Shown here in pieces: positions 57,340 to 64,000 of a stretch of 64,000 nucleotides of DNA (its first letter is position 1; each line of letters opens with the position of its first letter). Under the pieces are notes generated by a model that made no database searches, had not been told where the DNA came from, and saw only the letters and a program-made list of their open reading frames with translations. The stretch comes from Burkholderiales bacterium 70-64 (lineage in GTDB: Bacteria > Pseudomonadota > Gammaproteobacteria > Burkholderiales > Burkholderiaceae_E), in contig MKUQ01000029.1 of the NCBI GenBank assembly GCA_001898645.1, positions 1 to 64,000 of the forward strand, read 5' to 3'. Both the position numbers and the translations under genes were made by a program.

Positions 57340-59331
57340 ATGTCAACGAACATTGATCGACGAATACCGGTAGGAGCTTTCGGGGAGCAGGTTGCCGAAT
57401 ACGGCCGCTGGCGGCGCGAGCTGTCGGAGGCGGTGCGCCGGTACGGCCGCTGGCTGGACGACGTCCAGGTGTCCGACCCCGCGCTGCAGGCCCGCGTGCA
57501 GCGCATGGCCGAGCGCCTCGCCCAGGAGCGCATCACCGTCACCTTCGTGGCCGAGTTCTCGCGCGGGAAGTCCGAGCTGATCAACGCCATTTTCTTCGCC
57601 GACCACGGCCAGCGCATCGTTCCGTCTTCGGCCGGGCGCACCACCATGTGTCCGACCGAGCTCCTCTACGACGCCTCGCGTCCGAGCTCGATCCGCCTGC
57701 TTCCGATCGAGACGCGCCTGCGCGATACCGCGCTCTCGGAGCTGCGCCAGCTCGAGGCCGAGTGGCACGAGCTGAGCGTCGATCCGTCGGATCCGGCCAG
57801 CCTGCGGCGTGCCTTCGCCTGCGTGCAGGAGACGGTGCGTGTCGACGCGGAGCAGGCCAGGCTGCTCGGGCTGCACGACGAGGACGCCCCCGATGCGCCG
57901 TCGCACGCCGCTTCCGGCGGGCAGGTCGAAATCCCGCGATGGCGCCATGCCATCGTCAACTACCCGCATCCGCTGCTGCAGCTCGGCCTGGTCATCGTCG
58001 ACACGCCGGGGCTGAACGCGATCGGCGTCGAGCCCGAGCTCACGCTCAAGCTCATCCCCGGCTCCGACGCCGTGCTGTTCGTGCTGGCCGCCGATGCCGG
58101 GGTCACGCGCAGCGACATCGAGGTCTGGCGCCGCTACATCGGCCCCACGCACCGCTCGGGGCGCCTGGTGGTGCTGAACAAGATCGACGGGCTGTGGGAC
58201 GAGCTCAAGGACGAGGTCCAGATCCAGCTCGAGATCGCGCGCCAGGTGAGCTCGGTCGCGCATACGCTCGACATCGCCAACGACCGGATCTTCCCGGTCT
58301 CGGCGCAGAAGGCGCTGGTGGCGCGGGTGAACGGCGACGCGGCGCTGCTCAAGCGCAGCCGCATGTCCGATCTCGAGTACGCGCTCGGGCGCGAGCTGGT
58401 GCCGCAGCAGCGCGAGATCGCGCGCGAGCACGTGCGGCGTGAATTCGACGAATTGCACGCGCTGGTGGGCGCCGTGCTGTCGGCGCGGCGCCGCGCCGCG
58501 GTCGAGCAGCTGCTCGAGCTCGACGGCCTGCGCGGCAAGAACCGCGACGTGATGGATCACCTGGCGGCGCGCATCCGGCTCGAGCGCGAGGAATTCGAGA
58601 AGAGCCTGCGCCACCTGCAGGGCCTGCGGGCGGTGTTCACGCGCCATTCGCAGGCGATCGCCGCAGCGATCGGCGGCGACTCGCTCAAGCGCCATGTGCG
58701 CCATTCCCGCGAGGTGATGAAGGCGAGCCGGCTCTCCATCGGCCTGCGCGACGGCATGAACTCGCTGCTCGGCGGAGTGCGCGCCGACCTCGACGAGACG
58801 ACGCGCGTGGTCGAGGAGGTCGGCACCCTGATGAGCGCGATGTACCGCACCTTCAGCGCCGAGCACGGCCTGTCGCTGGGCAACCCGGTGCTGTTCTCGA
58901 CGCGCGGCCACTACGCCGAGCTCGAGCGCATCGAGGAGCTGCAGCGCCGCCAGTTCGGGCCGATCACGCTGGCGACCACCTCGCAGTGGGTGCTCATGCG
59001 CCGCTTCTTCGAATCGGTGGCCGCGCGCGTGCGCGAGGTGCAGGAGAACGCACATCGCGAGGTGCAGGCGTGGATGCGCGCGGTGATGTCGCCGATCGAG
59101 AGCCAGGTGCGCGAGCACCAGCTGCAGCTCAAGCGCCGGCTCGACTCGGTGCGCCGCATCCTCGATGCCAGCGAGGACCTCGATACGCGCATCGCGGAGG
59201 TCGACCGCCTGCGCGCCGAGGCGGAACAGCGCGTCGCGCTTTCGGAGGAATTCGCGCGCCAGGTCGGAGCGCTGCTCGAGCCCGCCATGCGGGCCGACGG
59301 CTCCCGGCGGGCCGTACAATCCAGTGCGTGA
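57340..59331 (+). CDS. dynamin-like GTPase
   Basis: A 663-residue bacterial dynamin-family GTPase. G1 VAEFSRGKSELINAIF (about 67-82), G2 in SAGRTTMCPTELLYD, G3 VDTPGLNAIG, G4 LNKIDGLWDELKDE. The C-terminal half is mainly alpha-helical with coiled-coil character (about 370-450 and 590-650), as expected for a stalk. No clear transmembrane hairpin, so membrane binding would be peripheral. Placed between mutM and mutY, overlapping the mutY start by 4 bp, so a link to DNA repair or envelope stress is possible but unproven. Start at MSTNIDRR; 57331 is an alternative. Confidence 0.87.
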   Translation: MSTNIDRRIPVGAFGEQVAEYGRWRRELSEAVRRYGRWLDDVQVSDPALQARVQRMAERLAQERITVTFVAEFSRGKSELINAIFFADHGQRIVPSSAGRTTMCPTELLYDASRPSSIRLLPIETRLRDTALSELRQLEAEWHELSVDPSDPASLRRAFACVQETVRVDAEQARLLGLHDEDAPDAPSHAASGGQVEIPRWRHAIVNYPHPLLQLGLVIVDTPGLNAIGVEPELTLKLIPGSDAVLFVLAADAGVTRSDIEVWRRYIGPTHRSGRLVVLNKIDGLWDELKDEVQIQLEIARQVSSVAHTLDIANDRIFPVSAQKALVARVNGDAALLKRSRMSDLEYALGRELVPQQREIAREHVRREFDELHALVGAVLSARRRAAVEQLLELDGLRGKNRDVMDHLAARIRLEREEFEKSLRHLQGLRAVFTRHSQAIAAAIGGDSLKRHVRHSREVMKASRLSIGLRDGMNSLLGGVRADLDETTRVVEEVGTLMSAMYRTFSAEHGLSLGNPVLFSTRGHYAELERIEELQRRQFGPITLATTSQWVLMRRFFESVAARVREVQENAHREVQAWMRAVMSPIESQVREHQLQLKRRLDSVRRILDASEDLDTRIAEVDRLRAEAEQRVALSEEFARQVGALLEPAMRADGSRRAVQSSA

Positions 59332-60416
59332 TCGCACCGCGCCTGATCGACTGGCAACGCAGCCACGGCCGCCATGACCTGCCCTGGCAGGGCACGCGCG
59401 ACGCCTATCGCATCTGGCTGTCGGAGGTGATGCTGCAGCAGACGCAGGTGGGCACGGTGGTGCCGTACTTCCTGCGCTTCGTGGCGCGCTTCCCCGACGT
59501 TGCGGCCCTGGCCGCTGCCGACCTCGACGACGTGCTCGCCCTGTGGAGCGGCCTCGGCTATTACAGCCGCGCGCGCAACCTGCATCGCTGCGCGCTCGAG
59601 GTCGCGACGCGCTTCGGCGGGCGCTTCCCCGAGGATCCGCGTGACCTGGCCGCGCTGCCCGGCATCGGCCGCTCGAGCGCCGCGGCCATCGCGGTGTTCG
59701 CCTTCGGGCGGCGCGCCGCCATCCTGGACGGCAACGTCAGGCGGGTGCTGTGCCGGCACGCCGGCGTGCACGGCTATCCCGGCGAGCGCGCGATCGAGCA
59801 GCGCCTGTGGGAGATCGCCGAGCGCGAGCTACCCGAGGGCGGCATCGAGCCCTACACCCAGGGCCTGATGGATCTCGGCGCAACGGTATGCGTGCGGGCG
59901 CGTCCGCGCTGCGAGACCTGCCCGATCGCCGCCGACTGCAGCGCGCGGCGCGAGGGTACGGCGGCGCAGCTGCCGACGCCGCGGCCCAGGCGCACGGTGC
60001 CCACGCGGCATCGCACGCTGCTGGTGATCCGGCGCGGCGCCGAGGTGCTGCTCGAGCGGCGCGCGCCGACCGGGGTCTGGGGCGGCCTTTGGAGCCTGCC
60101 CGAGAGCGAGGGCGAGGAGCCGGCCGCGCCCGCCCGCCATGCAGGGGATGGGGATGCAGCGGCGGAGGCGGGCGCTGCGGCGCTCGCCGGCGAGGTCGAG
60201 CGGCGCTTCGGCGTGCGCGTCTCGCCGCCGGCCGCCTTGGCGCCGTTCGAGCATGCGTTCACGCACTTTCGCCTGCGCGCGCAGCCGGTGCTGTGCGAGT
60301 TCGTCGCGGCGACGGCCGTCCGCGAGAAGTCCGGCGTGCGCTGGCTGGCGCTGGCCGATGCCGCGGCCGCGCCCCTGCCGCGGCCGGTGAAGACGCTGCT
60401 CACGCAGCTCAGATGA
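59328..60416 (+). CDS. mutY: A/G-specific adenine glycosylase
   Basis: Removes adenine paired with 8-oxoguanine. 362 residues: SEVMLQQTQVGTVVPYF (catalytic Glu), helix-hairpin-helix LPGIGRSSAAAI and AILDGNVRRVLCR (catalytic Asp), the [4Fe-4S] cluster motif CVRARPRCETCPIAADC (C-x6-C-x2-C-x5-C), and a C-terminal NUDIX-like 8-oxoG recognition domain (HRTLLVIRRGAEVLLERR onward). GTG start overlapping the stop of the dynamin-like gene. The acidic Ala/Glu-rich insertion near 260-285 is longer than usual. Confidence 0.95.
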   Translation: MIAPRLIDWQRSHGRHDLPWQGTRDAYRIWLSEVMLQQTQVGTVVPYFLRFVARFPDVAALAAADLDDVLALWSGLGYYSRARNLHRCALEVATRFGGRFPEDPRDLAALPGIGRSSAAAIAVFAFGRRAAILDGNVRRVLCRHAGVHGYPGERAIEQRLWEIAERELPEGGIEPYTQGLMDLGATVCVRARPRCETCPIAADCSARREGTAAQLPTPRPRRTVPTRHRTLLVIRRGAEVLLERRAPTGVWGGLWSLPESEGEEPAAPARHAGDGDAAAEAGAAALAGEVERRFGVRVSPPAALAPFEHAFTHFRLRAQPVLCEFVAATAVREKSGVRWLALADAAAAPLPRPVKTLLTQLR

Positions 60417-61014
60417 TCTGGTGCTGCTGCAGGTACTGGTGGATGATCGACAGGCGCGTGACCCCGTCGGCCAGCTCCATCAGCTTCTGGCGCGCGCGCG
60501 GGGAGATCGGCAGGAACTCGCTCAGGCGGTTGGCCACCCAGCCGGCCGAATCGAACCGGTAGGGCTCGGCGATCATCCTGCGCATCGGATCGGCTTCACG
60601 CGCGACGAGGTCCTCGACCAGCCGGCGCACCAGCGACACGCAGGCCGAGAACTCCACGGGCACCCCCACCGGCTCGTCCGGCTCGATCATCTCGATGTCG
60701 GCGCGGATCAGGCCGTCCGGCCTCACCCGCCGTTCGATCACCCTGAAGCGCTGGCCGCCGATGGCGCGCAGGTTCAGCAGGCCCGAGGGATCGGTGTCGA
60801 AGTCGACGATGCGCGCGGTGCAGCCGATCGCCTCGTGCTGCGCCGGCGTACCGACCTCGCTGCCCTCGGTGATCAGGCACACGCCGAAGGGCAGGTCGCC
60901 GGCGCTGCATTCGCGCACCAGGTCCAGGTAGCGCGCCTCGAAGATGCGCAGCGGCAGCACGCCGTCCGGGAACAGCACCGTGTTCAGCGGAAAGATCGCC
61001 AGCCCGTCGCCCAT
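60409..61014 (-). CDS. LON N-terminal-domain (PUA-like) protein
   Basis: A 201-residue protein containing only the LON substrate-binding domain, without the ATPase or protease: LAIFPLNTVLFPDGVLPLRI (5-24), FEARYLDLVREC, FGVCLITEGSEVG, GCTARIVDFD. Such stand-alone forms may bind unfolded protein or ligands; function unknown. ATG 61014 chosen by family length; the frame is open to 61155 but would overlap rapZ. Its end overlaps the mutY end by 8 bp, convergently. Confidence 0.87.
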   Translation of the reverse strand: MGDGLAIFPLNTVLFPDGVLPLRIFEARYLDLVRECSAGDLPFGVCLITEGSEVGTPAQHEAIGCTARIVDFDTDPSGLLNLRAIGGQRFRVIERRVRPDGLIRADIEMIEPDEPVGVPVEFSACVSLVRRLVEDLVAREADPMRRMIAEPYRFDSAGWVANRLSEFLPISPRARQKLMELADGVTRLSIIHQYLQQHQII

Positions 61015-61031
61015 GCCGACCCCGCGCCCGC

Positions 61032-61907
61032 TCAGGAACCCGCCGCCTGGCGCGCCGCGAGCGCGCGGTGGCGCACCAGGACGTGCTCGATGCGGCGGAA
61101 GCGGCGGGCCAGCTCCTCGACGCAGTACACCGAGCGGTGCTGGCCGCCGGTGCACCCGATGGCCACCGTCAGGTAACTGCGGTTCTCGAGGATGTAGTGC
61201 GGCAGCCAGGTATGCAGGAAGTTGGCGATGTGCTCGATCATCCGCTGTACCGAGGGGATCTGCCGCAGGTACTCGGCCACCGGCTCGTCGAGCCCGGTGA
61301 GCGGGCGCAGCTCGGCGGTGTAGTAGGGGTTGGGCAGGCAGCGCACGTCGAACACGAGGTCGGCGTCGAGCGGCACGCCGTACTTGTAGGCGAACGACTC
61401 GAACAGCAGCGTGAGCGCGGCGCGGCCGGTGCCGACCACGTCGCGCACCCAGCTGCGCAGCACGTTCGGGTGCAGGTCGCTGGTGTCGAGCGACACACCG
61501 ATGTCCTCGATCACCGACATCAGCTCGCGCTCGCGTTCGATCGATTCGATCAGCGTCGGCGCGCCTTCGCTGTCGCCGGCGCGCAGCGACATCGGGTGGC
61601 GGCGCCGCGTCTCCGAGTAGCGCTGCACCAGGGTGTCGGTGCGCGCGTTCAGGAAGATCAGCTTGACGTCGTGCCCGTAGCGGCCGAGCCCGCTGACGAT
61701 CTCGCGCAGGTCGCCCACCGAGTCGCCGCTGCGGGCGTCCACCGACACGGCCACCTTCTCGTGGCCGGACTCCTGCAGCGACATGATCACCTCGTGCAGG
61801 AAGCGCAGCGGGAGGTTGTCGATGCAGAAGAAGCCGTCGTCTTCGAGCACCTTGATCGCGATCGACTTGCCCGAGCCGGAGATGCCGGTGACCAGTACGA
61901 CGCGCAT
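61032..61907 (-). CDS. rapZ: RNase adapter protein RapZ
   Basis: P-loop protein that, in E. coli, directs RNase E to the sRNA GlmZ and so controls glucosamine-6-phosphate synthesis. 291 residues; Walker A GISGSGKSIAIKVLEDDGF (8-26), second nucleotide motif around VDARSGD, and the C-terminal YLTVAIGCTGGQHRSVY. Downstream of hprK by 3 bp; ends 17 bp before the LON-domain gene. Confidence 0.95.
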   Translation of the reverse strand: MRVVLVTGISGSGKSIAIKVLEDDGFFCIDNLPLRFLHEVIMSLQESGHEKVAVSVDARSGDSVGDLREIVSGLGRYGHDVKLIFLNARTDTLVQRYSETRRRHPMSLRAGDSEGAPTLIESIERERELMSVIEDIGVSLDTSDLHPNVLRSWVRDVVGTGRAALTLLFESFAYKYGVPLDADLVFDVRCLPNPYYTAELRPLTGLDEPVAEYLRQIPSVQRMIEHIANFLHTWLPHYILENRSYLTVAIGCTGGQHRSVYCVEELARRFRRIEHVLVRHRALAARQAAGS

Positions 61908-61910
61908 CGA

Positions 61911-62846
61911 CTAGCCCGGCAGTTGCGACTCGATCAGCTGGCGCTGGCGGGCGACGAATTCGCCGGTGGTGTCGAAGCCGCGCAGCTGCAGGATGGTGCT
62001 GCGCACGGCCGCCTCGGTGAGCACCGCGAGGTTGCGTCCGGCGGCCACCGGGATCACCACCTTGGGCACCGCCACCCCGAGCACGTCCTCGCTGAGCGCC
62101 TCCAGCGGCATGCGCTGGTATTCGTCGTCCATGGAGCTGCGGCGGATCAGGTTCACGATCAGCTTCAGGCGCATCTTGCGGCGCACCGCGGTCTCGCCGA
62201 AGATCGTGCGGATGTCGAGCAGCCCCAGGCCGCGCACCTCGAGCAGGTCGCGCAGCAGCGGCGGGCAGCGTCCCTCGATGGTGAGCGGCGCGATGCGGGC
62301 GAGCTCGACCACGTCGTCGGCGACCAGGCCGTGGCCGCGGCTGATCAGCTCGAGCGCGAGCTCGCTCTTGCCCAGCCCCGACTCGCCGGAGATCAGCACG
62401 CCCATGCCGAGCACGTCCATCAGCACGCCATGCAGGGTGCAGGTCCTGGCCATCGCCTTGGTCAGGTAGACGCGTATCACCTCGATGACGCGCGCGGCCG
62501 GCATGGGGGTGCCGAGCATCGGCAGGCCGTCGGCGGCGGCGCGCCGCAGCAGGTCGTCGGGCGGCTGCAGCCCGTCGGCGACCACGATCGCGGGGGGCTG
62601 CCCGGCGATCAGCTCGGCGCTGAGCGCCTCGCGCCGCGCCGCATCGACGCGCTGGGTGTAGGCCAGCTCGGCGTTGCCGAAGACGTGGATGCGCTTCGGG
62701 TGGATCAGGTTGAGGTAGCCGACCAGCTCGGCCGGCTCGGTGGAGCCGGCCGCGGCGTCACGGTCGGCGCCGGCTTCCCCGGTGAGCCACTGGAGCTGGA
62801 GCTGCTCGTGATTCTGTTCGAAGAGGGTGCGGACGGTGACATTCAT
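61911..62846 (-). CDS. hprK: HPr kinase/phosphorylase
   Basis: Phosphorylates and dephosphorylates Ser46 of HPr. 311 residues; Walker A LISGESGLGKSELALELI (about 152-169), HPrK-specific GHGLVADDVVELAR with catalytic Asp, and the signature EVRGLGLLDIRTIFG. In betaproteobacteria it belongs to a regulatory PTS that lacks sugar permeases. The ATG at 62846 is used; a TTG at 62852 gives a two-residue extension. Between ptsN and rapZ. Confidence 0.95.
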   Translation of the reverse strand: MNVTVRTLFEQNHEQLQLQWLTGEAGADRDAAAGSTEPAELVGYLNLIHPKRIHVFGNAELAYTQRVDAARREALSAELIAGQPPAIVVADGLQPPDDLLRRAAADGLPMLGTPMPAARVIEVIRVYLTKAMARTCTLHGVLMDVLGMGVLISGESGLGKSELALELISRGHGLVADDVVELARIAPLTIEGRCPPLLRDLLEVRGLGLLDIRTIFGETAVRRKMRLKLIVNLIRRSSMDDEYQRMPLEALSEDVLGVAVPKVVIPVAAGRNLAVLTEAAVRSTILQLRGFDTTGEFVARQRQLIESQLPG

Positions 62847-62879
62847 GCGCAAAGCATACCCGCACCGCGCGAGCGTGAA

Positions 62880-63392
62880 TCAGGCGGCCGGGCGAAACGG
62901 CCCCCAGGTGGTCAGGATGCGGTGCATCTGGACCGGATCGTTGCAACTGAGCAGCGATTCGCGGATGGCGGTGTCCGAGAGCAGCTCGGCGAGCTCCGAC
63001 AGCAGCTCGAGGTGCTCCTCGGTGGCCGCTTCGGGCACCAGGAGGAATACCAGCAGCCTGACCGGCTTGCCGTCGGGCGCCTCGAACGGGATCGGCTGGG
63101 CCAGGCGCACGACCGCCGCCAGCGCTTCCTTCAGCCCCTTGATCCGGCCGTGGGGGATTGCCACCCCTTCGCCCAGCCCGGTCGACCCGAGGCGTTCGCG
63201 GGCGAACAGGGAATCGAACACCTTGCCGCGCTCGATGCCGTGGTTGTTCTCGAAGAGCAGCCCGATCTGCTCGAACAGCCGCTTCTTGCTGGTGACCGAG
63301 AGGTCCAGCACCACGTCGTTCGGGGCCAGCATCCTGGACAAACGGTTCATCACGAACGCACTGAACGAGACCGCCTTGACGCTTTGCAGCAT
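62880..63392 (-). CDS. ptsN: PTS nitrogen regulatory protein IIA
   Basis: EIIA-Ntr phosphocarrier, which links the PTS-Ntr cascade to potassium, phosphate and nitrogen control. 170 residues, phospho-accepting His in GVAIPHGRIKGL (about residue 80), ending PVQMHRILTTWG. I use ATG 63392, preceded by GGGGG; ATG 63350 (MNRLSRML) fits the shorter family form and may be the true start. A perfect TATAAT lies 39 bp upstream of 63392. Confidence 0.93.
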   Translation of the reverse strand: MLQSVKAVSFSAFVMNRLSRMLAPNDVVLDLSVTSKKRLFEQIGLLFENNHGIERGKVFDSLFARERLGSTGLGEGVAIPHGRIKGLKEALAAVVRLAQPIPFEAPDGKPVRLLVFLLVPEAATEEHLELLSELAELLSDTAIRESLLSCNDPVQMHRILTTWGPFRPAA

Positions 63393-63561
63393 GTCGAAAA
63401 ACCCCCGAGGGGAACTTCCGGGTAGCGGGGATTATATCGAGGGGGTCGGTAAAGGAAAGTATCGGATGCTGCAATGCGACAACAAAGCCACACATCGTGC
63501 CGGTAGGCGGCACAGGGCTCGGCCCGGTCGTATGGAACGTCAGCCGGCGGAGAGGTCGCGC
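63393..63561. other. rpoN-ptsN intergenic gap lacking hpf
   Basis: 169 bp between rpoN and ptsN. In most beta- and gammaproteobacteria a ribosome hibernation factor gene (hpf) sits here. No such frame is present on either strand; the gap holds only the ptsN promoter -10 and no other supported feature. Confidence 0.7.
63431..63436 (-). promoter_or_regulatory. ptsN promoter -10 (TATAAT)
   Basis: A perfect TATAAT on the minus strand (63436-63431) lies in the gap between rpoN and ptsN, about 39 bp before the ptsN ATG. The -35 region (TTTCCT at 16 bp) is a poor match. Downstream, CCCGGAAGTT ... CGGGGGTTTTT near the start codon could fold weakly; it may contribute to the ribosome binding site instead. 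Confidence 0.5.
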
Positions 63562-64000
63562 TCACAGCGATCTGCGTTGCGTGACCGGGGGGATCCGCAG
63601 GGATTCCCGGTATTTCGCAACGGTTCTTCTGGCCACCACGAACCCCTGCTTGCCCAGCAGGGCCGCGATCTGGCCGTCGGACAGGGGCTGGCTGGCATCT
63701 TCCGCGGCCACCAGCTGCTTGATCAGCGCCCGGATGGCGGTGCTCGAGGCCGCTCCCCCGGAGTCGGTCGCCACGTGGCTGCCGAAGAAGTACTTGAGCT
63801 CGAAGACTCCTGACGGTGTGAGCATGTACTTTTGTGTCGTCACGCGCGAAACCGTGGATTCGTGCAGTCCCAGAACATCGGCGATCTCGCGCAGCACGAG
63901 CGGCCGCATGGCCACCGCCCCGTGCGAGAGAAAGGCCCGCTGTCGGTCGACGATGGCCTGTGCGACCCGCAGGATGGTGTCGAAGCGCTGTTGCACATTC
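63562..64000 (-). CDS. rpoN: RNA polymerase sigma-54 factor, C-terminal part
   Basis: The window contains only the last 144 or so residues; the 5' part is cut off at the right edge. The DNA-binding helix-turn-helix ([19 protein letters not shown]) and the RpoN box [12 protein letters not shown] near the C-terminus are intact, as is [18 protein letters not shown]. Sigma-54 recognises GG/GC promoters for nitrogen and other alternative functions. The stop is at 63562. Confidence 0.96.
   Translation of the reverse strand, partial: NVQQRFDTILRVAQAIVDRQRAFLSHGAVAMRPLVLREIADVLGLHESTVSRVTTQKYMLTPSGVFELKYFFGSHVATDSGGAASSTAIRALIKQLVAAEDASQPLSDGQIAALLGKQGFVVARRTVAKYRESLRIPPVTQRRSL

Overview
The window is chromosomal DNA of a high-GC betaproteobacterium, most likely Burkholderiales. 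The evidence is the run mutM / dynamin-like GTPase / mutY / LON-domain protein / rapZ / hprK / ptsN / rpoN, the run ispE / tRNA-Gln / prs / rplY / pth, an HPr kinase without a visible sugar PTS, and very high third-position GC with tight ATGA/GTGA gene overlaps. I see no rRNA, phage, insertion sequence or CRISPR array. The ends cut through rpoN (right) and possibly a cassette-like region (left).

Layout. 1-2800 is an accessory segment of visibly lower GC with single-gene units: a PPC/DUF296 protein, an alpha/beta hydrolase, a frameshifted FlK-type thioesterase and three small membrane proteins. Two stem-loops that resemble integron attC sites follow the first two genes. 2806-6473 holds divergent ppx and ppk (polyphosphate breakdown and synthesis) with a candidate Pho box between them. 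6524-10924 holds an aldehyde dehydrogenase, glpK and an FMN L-lactate dehydrogenase-like enzyme. 10918-18457 (minus strand) is a ribbon-helix-helix regulator followed by hyfBCEFG and hyfI homologues. Because the large subunit has lost the nickel-binding cysteines, this is better read as an energy-converting-hydrogenase-related (Ehr) membrane complex than as a hydrogenase. 18560-19327 is a SIMPL-domain lipoprotein.

19568-25825 is a translationally coupled operon: gnd-zwf-pgl-ppgK-GH15 glucoamylase. It would release glucose, phosphorylate it with polyphosphate and oxidise it to ribulose-5-phosphate. 25830-28848 is an ABC exporter (adaptor, ATPase, permease). Facing it on the minus strand are an RND pump (adaptor and permease) and a YddA-type ABC transporter. 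A Fur-box-like palindrome lies between the RND adaptor gene and dps.

35830-43821 holds ychF, a cytosolic 5'-nucleotidase, an orphan leuD and the stress operon prkA-yeaH-spoVR. 43946-48496 is a five-gene branched-chain-amino-acid-type ABC importer. 48536-64000 is mainly housekeeping: a SET-domain protein, pth, a Bcr/CflA transporter, rplY, prs, tRNA-Gln, ispE, lolB, a TPR lipoprotein, mutM, a dynamin-like GTPase, mutY, a LON-domain protein, rapZ, hprK, ptsN and the 3' end of rpoN.

Two themes connect separate loci. Polyphosphate made by Ppk is a likely phosphate donor for PpgK. Stress and nutrient signalling is represented by the Pho box, Fur box, Dps, PrkA, the PTS-Ntr genes and RpoN.
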